Origin: Mucilaginibacter glaciei
Lineage (GTDB): Bacteria; Bacteroidota; Bacteroidia; Sphingobacteriales; Sphingobacteriaceae
Length of the DNA stretch: 64,000 nt
Assembly (NCBI RefSeq): GCF_014773245.1
Contig: NZ_JACWMX010000010.1
Coordinates: forward strand, 1 to 64,000
Direction: 5' to 3'
Shown here: positions 52,010 to 59,834 of the stretch, piece after piece
Layout: every line of letters starts with the position of its first letter
How positions within the stretch are numbered: the stretch's first letter is position 1
Notes under the pieces: model-generated
Seen by the model: only the letters and a program-made list of their open reading frames with translations
Told to the model about the DNA's origin: nothing
Databases searched by the model: none
Position numbers and translations under genes: made by a program

Positions 52010-53695
52010 TTACCAGAAGAAAGAATATAATGCTACGATTATCCCGCCTACTAACAACGCACCCGCTGTAAACGCGCGTGATGTTTTAAACATCGATGAA
52101 TCGATCTCCAGCCCGTTGGTCTTAACACCTTTAGCACCGTCTATTTTAGATATAATAAACATGCCGATAACGCAGATAAGGAACACAAAGCCCATCCTGT
52201 CTATGAAAGGAATTTCGTAAACGCCCTTATCATTCATTTTAGAGAAACCATAAGGTGCCATAAAGGCCAGGTTGGCGTAATAAGGTAAAAACTTAAATAT
52301 TACAGAGAACACAAAGCCGCCAATGGTAGCGAATAACGCCGCGTTGGAGGTAGCCTTTTTCCAGAAAAAGCCTAAGATGAACATGGCAAAGATACCCGGC
52401 GATACGAAGCCCGTATACTCCTGGATATATTGGAAACCCTGCTTACCCTCGCCCATTAGCTGCTCGCCTATGAGCAGTGACATAATTACCCCCAAAGCCA
52501 TGGCCACAACAACCGACCATTTACCCAGCGTCACCAGTTTTTTATCGGTGGCCTGTGGGTTGATGGCTTTTTTGTAAATGTCCAAAGTAAAAATGGTAGC
52601 GATACTATTTGCCTTACCCGCCAACGATGCCACAATTGCCGCTGTGAGTGCAGCAAATGAAAGACCCTTTAAATAGGTAGGCAACAGGTTTAAAAGCGTT
52701 GGATAGGCTTTATTATAGTCTATGATACCTTTTGAACTAAGCATCTCCTGGTGGAACATGCCACGTTGGTATAATACATAAGCCGCTATACCCGGCAACA
52801 CCACTATAATAGGCATTAACAATTTCAAGAAAGCGGCGAATAGCAAACCCGCGCGTGCGGTTTTTAAATCGGCACCTAAAGCGCGCTGGGTAATATACTG
52901 GTTGCATCCCCAATAATTCAGGTTCACTATCCACATACCACCAATTAATACTGATATCCCCGGAAGATCGAGGTAACTATTATTATCCTTTTTTAAGATC
53001 ATATGGAAGTGATCTGTAGCTTCCGCGTGCAGTGTCTTCAACCCGGCCAATATGGAATGGTCCGAAGCATTTTTTGTGAGTTCGCCTAACCCTATGTAAG
53101 TAGCTGCTAAACCACCCAATATCAGTACAGCTACCTGTATCACATCGGTATAGCCAATAACCTTCATACCACCAAGGGTGATGACCACAGCAAAAATAGC
53201 CAGCAACGAGATGCATAGCCTGATATCTAACCCGGATATCCCGTGGATAGCCAAAGCGCCCAGATAAAGGATAGACATTAAGTTAACGATGATATACAAT
53301 AACAGCCAGAAAATAGCCATGACCATTGCTACCGTACCGTTATACCGCTGATGCAGGAACTGCGGCATAGTGAAGATCTTATTTTTAAGATAGATGGGGA
53401 TGAAAAAAATCGCGACGATAATTAAGGTAGCCGCGGCCATCCACTCATAAGTAGAGATAGCCAAACCCATTTTAAACGCCGAACCGCTGGTACCGATGAA
53501 TTGCTCGGCAGAGATGTTGGAGGCGATCAATGATGCACCAATAGCCCACCAGGTTAAGGAGCCTTCGGCGAGGAAGTAATCTTTCGAGGTCGCGTCCGCA
53601 TTATGTTTTCGCTTGTAGATCCAAAAACCATAGCAGGATACGATAATGAAATAAATTACGAATACAACGTAATCGCCGTTTGATAAGGTGCTCAT
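52010..53695 (-). CDS. sodium/solute symporter, probable xylose transporter (SSS family)
   Basis: A 561-aa protein with about 14 membrane helices. SSS hallmarks are visible: SAEQFIGTSGSAFKMGLA near 67-84 and the AAIVASLAGKANSIATIFTLDIYK stretch in helix 8 (read in two pieces, about 360-383), as in vSGLT. It is third in a leftward operon after xylulokinase and xylose isomerase (45-nt gap), so Na+-driven uptake of xylose is the likely job. Confidence 0.87.
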   Translation of the reverse strand: MSTLSNGDYVVFVIYFIIVSCYGFWIYKRKHNADATSKDYFLAEGSLTWWAIGASLIASNISAEQFIGTSGSAFKMGLAISTYEWMAAATLIIVAIFFIPIYLKNKIFTMPQFLHQRYNGTVAMVMAIFWLLLYIIVNLMSILYLGALAIHGISGLDIRLCISLLAIFAVVITLGGMKVIGYTDVIQVAVLILGGLAATYIGLGELTKNASDHSILAGLKTLHAEATDHFHMILKKDNNSYLDLPGISVLIGGMWIVNLNYWGCNQYITQRALGADLKTARAGLLFAAFLKLLMPIIVVLPGIAAYVLYQRGMFHQEMLSSKGIIDYNKAYPTLLNLLPTYLKGLSFAALTAAIVASLAGKANSIATIFTLDIYKKAINPQATDKKLVTLGKWSVVVAMALGVIMSLLIGEQLMGEGKQGFQYIQEYTGFVSPGIFAMFILGFFWKKATSNAALFATIGGFVFSVIFKFLPYYANLAFMAPYGFSKMNDKGVYEIPFIDRMGFVFLICVIGMFIISKIDGAKGVKTNGLEIDSSMFKTSRAFTAGALLVGGIIVALYSFFW

Positions 53696-53740
53696 TTAGC
53701 TTGTAGGTATTAAAATTGGTGCAATAATTAGGTTTGAATA

Positions 53741-55069
53741 TTATATATATCGGTTAATCAAATTCTCCAAGTACTCTTGTTTGCCGCTGATCGTAGCCGG
53801 TTCGCCGTTGGTGGCGGCATAATTGCGCAGGTCTTCTAACGACAGGCTGCCTGCTTCAAATTCTTTGCCCTTGCCACTGTCAAATGACGCGTAACGCTCG
53901 CTGCGAATCTTTTTATAGTCGGACTTTTGCAGGATGTTGTCTGCAATGATCAAAGCCCTTGCAAATATGTCCATACCGCCTACATGCGCATAGAACAGGT
54001 CGGCAGGGTCGGTCGAGTTCCTGCGGATCTTTGCATCAAAGTTGATCCCGCCGCCGGCGAAGCCACCTGCCTGCAGAATGATCAGCATATATTCGGTTAC
54101 CTCCGTAATGTCATTCGGAAACTGGTCGGTGTCCCAGCCGTTCTGGTAATCGCCGCGGTTGGCATCCATCGATCCTAACAAACCTGCATCGGCAGCTACC
54201 TGCAATTCATGCTGAAAGGTGTGGCCCGCCAGGGTGGCATGGTTCACTTCCAGGTTTAGTTTAAAGTCGCCCAGCAGGTCGTATTTCTGCAAAAAGCCCA
54301 ATACTGTTGCTGCATCGTAATCATACTGGTGCTTGGTTGGCTCGCAGGGTTTCGGCTCGATAAAGAACGTGCCTTTAAAGCCTTGTTTGCGGGCATAATC
54401 TTTTGCCGTATGCAGGAATTTGGCCAGGTGCTCCTGCTCTCGTTTCATGTTGGTGTTCAGCAGGGTCATGTAGCCTTCCCTCCCTCCCCAGAATACGTAA
54501 TTCTCGCCACCCAGGGCAATGGTAGCATCTATGGCTGCCTTTACCTGCGCGCCGGCATGTGCCAGTACGTTAAAGTCGGGATTGGTGGATGCGCCGTTCA
54601 TGTACCGGGTATGGCTAAATACGTTGGCGGTACCCCACAGCAGTTTTACACCGCTGGCGGCCTGCTTTTGTTTGGCGTATTCCACCAGCGTTTGCAGTCT
54701 GCGTTCGTTATCGGCTACGTCATTGGTATAATCTACCACATCGATATCATGGAAGCAGTAGTAGGGTAAATTCATTTTGGTGATGAATTCAAAGGCGGCG
54801 TCCATTTTATCTTTGGCGCGTTCTACGGCATCTGCCTTGGCATCCCAGGGGAAAACATGGGTACCGCCGCCAAAGGGGTCGGCCCCGGTGCCATTGAACG
54901 AGTGCCAGTATGAACAGGCAAAGCGCAAATGGTCTTGCATGGTTTTGCCGGCTACTATCTTACCGGCATCGTACCAACGAAATGCCAGTGGGTTGTCTGA
55001 TCCCTGTCCCTCGTATTGAACTTGTCCTATGTTCTTGAAAAATTCTTTCTCGCCTGTGATTACACTCAT
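53741..55069 (-). CDS. xylA: xylose isomerase
   Basis: A 442-aa enzyme that turns D-xylose into D-xylulose. The TIM-barrel active site is shown by CFHDID (His107, Asp110), WGGREGYMTLLNTN, IEPKPCEPTKHQYDYD and NVEVNHATLAGHTF-type (here NLEVNHATLAGHTF) motifs, the Glu/Asp/His metal ligands. Length fits the class II (long) enzymes. Its start is 24 nt after the xylB stop and it is followed by the symporter gene. Confidence 0.95.
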   Translation of the reverse strand: MSVITGEKEFFKNIGQVQYEGQGSDNPLAFRWYDAGKIVAGKTMQDHLRFACSYWHSFNGTGADPFGGGTHVFPWDAKADAVERAKDKMDAAFEFITKMNLPYYCFHDIDVVDYTNDVADNERRLQTLVEYAKQKQAASGVKLLWGTANVFSHTRYMNGASTNPDFNVLAHAGAQVKAAIDATIALGGENYVFWGGREGYMTLLNTNMKREQEHLAKFLHTAKDYARKQGFKGTFFIEPKPCEPTKHQYDYDAATVLGFLQKYDLLGDFKLNLEVNHATLAGHTFQHELQVAADAGLLGSMDANRGDYQNGWDTDQFPNDITEVTEYMLIILQAGGFAGGGINFDAKIRRNSTDPADLFYAHVGGMDIFARALIIADNILQKSDYKKIRSERYASFDSGKGKEFEAGSLSLEDLRNYAATNGEPATISGKQEYLENLINRYI

Positions 55070-55093
55070 AATGGTAGTTTGTAGATTTATGTA

Positions 55094-56575
55094 TTATTGA
55101 TTAAGATGCTGTTCAAGCACAGCCTTCCAGCTTTGATAAACTTCATCGAAGGCTTTGGTGGCTGTAGGTTCTATGTAAGCTATTGGTTTGCTGTTGCTAA
55201 ATGCTTCGGCAGCAGAAGCAAATAATTCCGAACCGATGCCCGCGCCTAATGCGGCCCCTTTGCTGCCATCATTATTATAAAGTTCGACGGGTACGCCTGT
55301 GGCATTCACAAAGGTTTCGGCAAATAATTCGCTCAAAAACATATTGGTACGCCCGGCACGTATAACGGTTGGGTACATCCCGTTTTCGCGCATAATATCC
55401 AAGCCGTACCTGAAAGCGCAGGCAATGCCCTCGTTTGCCGCCCGGAATATATGCCCGCGGGTATGTAAGTTCAGATCGATATTTTGCAGATGTGCGCCTA
55501 CCTGTTGGTTGTTCAGCATCCGCTCGGCGCCGTTGCCGAAGGGCAGTGTGCGTAAACCATCGCTGCCTGCAGGGGCTTTGGCTGCCAGTTCATTCATCTG
55601 CTGGTAACTCAGGTCGCTTCCGAAAGAATCTTTAACCCAGCGGTATAAACTGCCTGTGCCGTTTATACAAAGCAGCACTCCCATGCGCTTACGCTCATTA
55701 GTATAGTTAACGTGCGCAAAGGTATTAACCCTTGATTGCGGATCATAGGCCAGCTGGTTGCTCACGCCGTATATCACGCCAGATGTGCCTGCCGTAGCGG
55801 CAACTTCGCCGGGGTTAAGTACGTTTAAAGAGAGGGCGTTGTTAGGCTGATCGCCGGCTTTGTAAGTTACCGGGATGCCTGAAGTTAATTGCAGCGCGTT
55901 AGCCACCTCGGTAGTAATACGCCCATGCGACGAGAATACCGGCTTAACCGTTGGGAACAACTCATTGTCAAAACCAAAATAGTCGGTAATGTCTTTTGAT
56001 AAGCCGTTAAACTGAAAATCGAAAAAGATACCTTCAGATAATGCCGATGCCGATGTGGTGATCTCGCCGGTAAGTTTCATGGCAATGTAGTCGCCGGGCA
56101 GCATAATTTTATCTACCTGGTCGTATATCTCCGGTTCGTTTTGCTTTACCCAGGCCAGTTTTGAGGCCGTAAAGTTACCCGGTGAGTTTAACATGTGTGA
56201 TAAACAGGTGTCATAGCCGATATCTTCAAAGGCCTTGTCACCAATTTCAACCGCGCGGCTATCGCACCAAATAATGCTGTTTCTTAAAACTTTTTGGTTT
56301 TTATCAACCAGAACAAGCCCGTGCATTTGATAAGCTATCCCAATTGCCGAAATATTTTTGGGGTCGTACCCGCCTTTTTTATGGCATAAAGCGATAGCAT
56401 GTCCGGTTTGCTGCCACCACATCTCTGGCGACTGCTCTGCCCAGCCTGTTTGCAGTGAAATAATGGGCGACTCTTGTTCGGGGTATTGCGCAGATGCAAT
56501 AACCTCTTGATTTTGAGCGTCAACAACGCATACTTTTACGGATGAAGTGCCTATATCAATGCCTAACAGCAGCAT
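55094..56575 (-). CDS. xylB: xylulokinase (FGGY family)
   Basis: A 493-aa sugar kinase: LGIDIGTSSVKV at 3-14 (phosphate 1 motif), the catalytic GDQPNN at about 241-246 and GTSGVIYG at about 263-270 (phosphate 2). It phosphorylates D-xylulose to feed the pentose-phosphate pathway. It is first in the leftward xylB-xylA-symporter operon. No XylR-type regulator is in the window. Confidence 0.93.
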   Translation of the reverse strand: MLLLGIDIGTSSVKVCVVDAQNQEVIASAQYPEQESPIISLQTGWAEQSPEMWWQQTGHAIALCHKKGGYDPKNISAIGIAYQMHGLVLVDKNQKVLRNSIIWCDSRAVEIGDKAFEDIGYDTCLSHMLNSPGNFTASKLAWVKQNEPEIYDQVDKIMLPGDYIAMKLTGEITTSASALSEGIFFDFQFNGLSKDITDYFGFDNELFPTVKPVFSSHGRITTEVANALQLTSGIPVTYKAGDQPNNALSLNVLNPGEVAATAGTSGVIYGVSNQLAYDPQSRVNTFAHVNYTNERKRMGVLLCINGTGSLYRWVKDSFGSDLSYQQMNELAAKAPAGSDGLRTLPFGNGAERMLNNQQVGAHLQNIDLNLHTRGHIFRAANEGIACAFRYGLDIMRENGMYPTVIRAGRTNMFLSELFAETFVNATGVPVELYNNDGSKGAALGAGIGSELFASAAEAFSNSKPIAYIEPTATKAFDEVYQSWKAVLEQHLNQ

Positions 56576-56650
56576 ATTTTGTACGTTAAAAGATTATCAA
56601 CCGGTTTATAACAGGGGGTTTGGCAACGAATTTAAGGTATTTTTTGAAAA

Positions 56651-56665
56651 AGCTGTTAAACAGCT
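56651..56665. promoter_or_regulatory. AGCTGTT-A-AACAGCT palindrome upstream of xylB
   Basis: A 15-nt palindrome with a single central base, 76-90 bp upstream of the xylB ATG. It is placed for a regulator of the xylose operon, though it may also be a small hairpin. No -7 box of the standard type was found nearby on the - strand. Confidence 0.35.
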
Positions 56666-56711
56666 CAAATAATGGCAAAAACTAAATATTTGAATTTTTT
56701 TTTAAAACGAC

Positions 56712-56741
56712 TTGTGTAAAAGAAAAAGAGGCGTATATTTG
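56712..56741 (+). promoter_or_regulatory. tRNA-Asp promoter
   Basis: TTG (56712-56714), a 19-nt spacer, then TATATTTG (56734-56741): an exact Bacteroidota promoter 12 nt before the tRNA. Confidence 0.85.
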
Positions 56742-56752
56742 CAGTCCCAAAC

Positions 56753-56826
56753 GGAGTGGTAGTTCAGCTGGTTAGAATGCCTGCCTGTCACGCAGGAGGT
56801 CGCGGGTTCGAGTCCCGTCCATTCCG
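56753..56826 (+). tRNA. tRNA-Asp (GUC)
   Basis: A 74-nt cloverleaf. The acceptor GGAGTGG pairs with CCATTCC (one G-U), the anticodon stem CCTGC/GCAGG encloses CTGTCAC with anticodon GTC, and the T arm is CGGGTTCGAGTCCCG-like. The discriminator is G; CCA is not encoded. A terminator follows at 56838. Its 3' half is the likely integration target of the adjacent island. Confidence 0.95.
56803..56826 (+). other. probable attachment site in the tRNA-Asp 3' end
   Basis: A tyrosine recombinase gene starts about 400 bp downstream in the same orientation, and such elements usually recombine within tRNA 3' halves, regenerating the gene. The second att copy would be at the far end of the island, outside the window, so the core length cannot be fixed. 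Confidence 0.45.
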
Positions 56827-56837
56827 CTTCTCTTTGT

Positions 56838-56876
56838 AAGAGCCTGTAAATCAACTATTTACAGGCTCTTTTTTAT
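56838..56876 (+). terminator. rho-independent terminator after tRNA-Asp
   Basis: AAGAGCCTGTAAAT (56838-56851) pairs perfectly with ATTTACAGGCTCTT (56857-56870), followed by a T-run. Confidence 0.9.
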
Positions 56877-56991
56877 TGTCTGCAAAAGACACGAACCTTA
56901 CCCTTTTAAATTCAAAAACCCCCTAATTTGCGAAATTAAGCTGTTTTTAAACTTTGGCTTTATCGAAATTGTCAAGAAATCGCAAAATTCT

Positions 56992-57032
56992 ATTGCGTCT
57001 TTCATTGCGTCTTTTTTTTCGAAAAAAGACGC
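56992..57032. repeat. 12-bp tandem repeat and AT-rich hairpin upstream of the integrase
   Basis: The non-coding gap 56877-57221 is AT-rich. It holds ATTGCGTCTTTC/ATTGCGTCTTTT in tandem (56992-57003, 57004-57015) and an 11-bp palindrome GCGTCTTTTTT...AAAAAAGACGC (57007-57032), followed by TTTTTT. It could be an integrase arm-binding site or a terminator. Nothing else was seen in this gap. Confidence 0.45.
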
Positions 57033-57221
57033 TTTTTTCGTCATAACTTGTTGAAAATGAACTGTTTATTGTTTTTAACATTCTTTTTATAAAATAATCT
57101 ATTATCCATTGATAATCAATAAGTTATGAGGTGGTATTCTTTAAACATGCGCCCTTTTTAACGACATATTTATTTTGATTTAAAAATATCGCTTATAGCT
57201 TTAGCGACATTTAAAATTATT

Positions 57222-58442
57222 ATGTTAGAAAGAAGCTTCGGTTTGTTTTATTATTTAAAGCAGGCAAAAAATCAGAAAGAACAAAGATGGTATGTATATC
57301 TGCGTATCACAGTAGCCAGCGAGCGCCGCGAAGTATCCATTAAACGGCAATGGACTCTCGGCCGATGGAATTCAAAAACAGGAAGAGCAGCGGAAATCAA
57401 CGAAGAGGCCATCGAATTGAACCGGTATCTGGATACCATTTCCAACAAGGTCCATCAGATACAAAGAAATCTGGTCGAGGACGGTAAGCAAGTCACGGCT
57501 GAAAATATTAAAGACGTTCTTACAGGCAAAGGAGAAAAGAAGCACTTTATTCTGGAAGCATTCCAGGAGCACAACAGGCAGATGAAAGCTTTAACCGGCC
57601 AAGAATTCGCACCGGCTACTTTGACCCGTTACAAGACGGCATGTACGCATTTAAGCAGCTATATCAAATGGAAGTATCAGAAGGTCGATTATGAGATTAA
57701 GGATTTAAATTATGAGTTTATCTCACAATTTGTATTTTGGCTTAAAAGTGAAAGAAAGTGCGGTCATAACGCAGCTATAAAGTATTTAGGCAATTTCAAG
57801 AAAATTGTATTGGAATGCATGAAAAGAGGTTTGCTATCCACAGACCCATTCCTGGGGTTTAAAAGTAAGCGAAATGAAGTAATCCCTGTTGCTTTAACCA
57901 AAGAGGAGTTGATCAGAATCACCAAAAAGAAATTTGATATCGAAAGGCTTGATCATGTCCGCGATATATTTTTGTTCAGTTGCTATACAGGCTTAGCTTA
58001 TATTGACGCGTACAAGCTACGTAATACAGACATAGTGATCGGTATTGACGGTGGCATGTGGATTACTACGACCAGGCAAAAAATAAATTCAAGTACAAGG
58101 CTCCCATTACTTCCAAATGCAATAGCAATTCTTGCTAAATATCAGGACCATCCAAAATGTGTAATCAAAGGTACTGTGCTGCCGGTATTGACGAATCAAA
58201 AAACGAATTCGTACCTGAAGGAGATCGCTGATCTATGCGGTATTAGAAAAAAACTAACCTTTCACATTGCGAGGCATACGTTTGCTACTACAGTAACACT
58301 TACTAATGGCGTGCCTATTGAAACAGTGTCAAAAATGTTAGGACATAAATCGCTTAAGCAAACGCAGCACTATGCGAAAATCGTTGATTTGAAGATAAGT
58401 GAGGATATGAATTTACTTAAAGAAAAGCTGCAATTAGCCTAA
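57222..58442 (+). CDS. tyrosine recombinase/integrase of the tRNA-Asp island
   Basis: A 406-aa site-specific recombinase: an arm-type DNA-binding N-terminus (about 1-100), SAM-like core-binding domain (about 110-205) and catalytic domain (about 215-400). Catalytic residues are seen in FHIARHTFAT (H-x-x-R, about 346-355), LGHKSLKQTQHYA (His/Trp position and the Tyr nucleophile, about 384). At the usual first Arg the sequence reads TGLAYID, as in many Bacteroidota integrases. It lies just downstream of tRNA-Asp in the same orientation, as expected for an element integrated there. Confidence 0.9.
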   Translation: MLERSFGLFYYLKQAKNQKEQRWYVYLRITVASERREVSIKRQWTLGRWNSKTGRAAEINEEAIELNRYLDTISNKVHQIQRNLVEDGKQVTAENIKDVLTGKGEKKHFILEAFQEHNRQMKALTGQEFAPATLTRYKTACTHLSSYIKWKYQKVDYEIKDLNYEFISQFVFWLKSERKCGHNAAIKYLGNFKKIVLECMKRGLLSTDPFLGFKSKRNEVIPVALTKEELIRITKKKFDIERLDHVRDIFLFSCYTGLAYIDAYKLRNTDIVIGIDGGMWITTTRQKINSSTRLPLLPNAIAILAKYQDHPKCVIKGTVLPVLTNQKTNSYLKEIADLCGIRKKLTFHIARHTFATTVTLTNGVPIETVSKMLGHKSLKQTQHYAKIVDLKISEDMNLLKEKLQLA

Positions 58443-58486
58443 TTTGACTTAAACATAATCTATAGGCGTTCTATGAAAACGTCTTA

Positions 58487-58528
58487 ATTTAAGCAGATCG
58501 CTGCATGGACGCAGCGATCTGCTTAAAT
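58487..58528 (+). terminator. 18-bp perfect hairpin after the integrase gene
   Basis: Arms 58487-58504 and 58511-58528 are perfectly complementary (core AAGCAGATCGCTGC) around a 6-nt loop. It starts 44 nt past the stop. There is no T-run, so it may be a terminator-like stabiliser, or a recombination or replication structure. Confidence 0.55.
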
Positions 58529-58885
58529 CATAATATTCAAGGTGTCGCAACTTACATTATGAATTCTTTAATAATAAATAGTTATCTATTGTTAACTTTT
58601 ACCACGTGAGTATCATTAAGATTCAGAACGTAATTACTGCTGTTTAAATATGGGGATTTACATTGCTATCTTTTATTTAGCGATATGTAGTATTCTTATT
58701 AACGGATCACATGAGTTTATTTAGAATAATATTACTTATCTTCATCATGTTACCTAAACGAGATCATACGCACGCTTTTCAAAGCGCAAATTCCTCTTCG
58801 TTTTTCAACTTAATAATCTTTTGATTATCAGTTCATTGCTTTGGTTGACAGGGCTTTAGCGGTTGGTGTTGATAAGTCTATGCTC
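58529..58885. other. AT-rich non-coding stretch between integrase and defence genes
   Basis: About 360 bases with no open frame that looks coding on either strand. It contains only a small ATAATC/GATTAT inverted repeat (about 58818-58833). It may be the upstream regulatory region of the defence operon or a worn remnant of island DNA. Confidence 0.5.
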
Positions 58886-58913
58886 TTGCTTTCGTGAAGA
58901 TTGGATAGTTTTG
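58886..58913 (+). promoter_or_regulatory. candidate promoter of the SspBCD-like operon
   Basis: TTG (58886-58888) and TAGTTTTG (58906-58913, matching TAnnTTTG) are separated by 17 nt, slightly short of the usual 19. They lie 45 nt upstream of the first gene's ATG. Confidence 0.45.
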
Positions 58914-58958
58914 TTCTTGGCTAGGTACATAGCTTTTATACTGTTTAGAGGGATTACT

Positions 58959-59834
58959 ATGAGAATAGGCTTTTCAGGCCACGAAACCTTTGTCTGCCGC
59001 ACCTTTTGGTTAAAAAAGGGGTATGACTTTGTGATGGATGGCCGGGCTTTTGCGGACGAAGATGCGGTGGTTGCGCTAGGTGTGGGTAAGAACATGGTCA
59101 CTTCGATCAATTTTTGGATGCGGGGGTTTCATATTATGGACCGAGACCAAAACAATATAACCGATTTAGGCCAGTACCTATTTGGCGGACGAGACCCGTT
59201 TCTCGAAGATATCGCGTCACTTTGGTTATTACATTATTCGGTAGTTAAAAACCAAAAGGTATTCATATTCAATAGCTTCTTTAATGAGTTTACTAAGCAA
59301 CGGAGCGAATTTACTAAGGAGCATCTGATCGGTTTTCTAAAAAGGAAGACCGAAAGTGGGGGCCTGCGCCTATTTAGCGAAAAGACATATGAGTCGGACG
59401 CTACAGTCTTTTTAAGAACTTATCTGCGCTCCCATGATGGTAAAGCTGATCTGGAAGACGAAACAGCTAATTTACTTATCGAGCTGAATCTCCTGACGGC
59501 GTATTTTAAGGAGAATACGGAAGGCAAGGCTGTACAATGGTTTAGATTGCTGCGCCAAGATCGTTTTGACCTACCCAAAGCTGTATTATTGTATGCGATA
59601 CTGGATCGCTTTGGAGGAGAAAGTCAAACAATTACGTTTAATGAATTACTGGAAGCGCCGGACAGCCCGGGCCTGATCTTCAGTTTAAGTGAAAAGGGGT
59701 TAGAGTCACAGTTAAGGGAATTGGCTGTTTTTTACCATGGCGATATCACCTTTAGTGAAACCGCCGGTAACCAGGTATTACAGATCAAAAATCCGCTTGA
59801 TAAGTGGACGGTATTGGAGGAGTATTATGGCTAA
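58959..59834 (+). CDS. sspB: DUF4007 protein, SspB-like component of a DNA phosphorothioation system
   Basis: A 291-aa protein. The first residues, RIGFSGHETFVCRTFWLKK, are the hallmark of DUF4007; WLLHYSVVKN near residue 86 is also typical. DUF4007 proteins are the SspB subunit of the SspABCD system, reported to nick DNA to allow sulfur insertion. ATG at 58959 is chosen: GAGGG lies 7 nt upstream, and the family begins here; the in-frame extension to 58863 is AT-rich filler. The stop overlaps the next start by 8 nt, so the ATPase is translationally coupled. The symbol is by family and context, not a search. Confidence 0.8.
   Translation: MRIGFSGHETFVCRTFWLKKGYDFVMDGRAFADEDAVVALGVGKNMVTSINFWMRGFHIMDRDQNNITDLGQYLFGGRDPFLEDIASLWLLHYSVVKNQKVFIFNSFFNEFTKQRSEFTKEHLIGFLKRKTESGGLRLFSEKTYESDATVFLRTYLRSHDGKADLEDETANLLIELNLLTAYFKENTEGKAVQWFRLLRQDRFDLPKAVLLYAILDRFGGESQTITFNELLEAPDSPGLIFSLSEKGLESQLRELAVFYHGDITFSETAGNQVLQIKNPLDKWTVLEEYYG

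Noticed and set aside
58863..58958. N-terminal extension of the DUF4007 protein
   Set aside because: The family starts at RIGFSGHETF and a GAGGG site precedes the ATG at 58959; the extension also spans the candidate promoter.
59737..59826. upstream extension of the SspC-like ATPase to an earlier ATG
   Set aside because: The extra 30 residues lie inside the DUF4007 gene; the ATG at 59827 gives an ATGGCTAA overlap typical of coupled genes.
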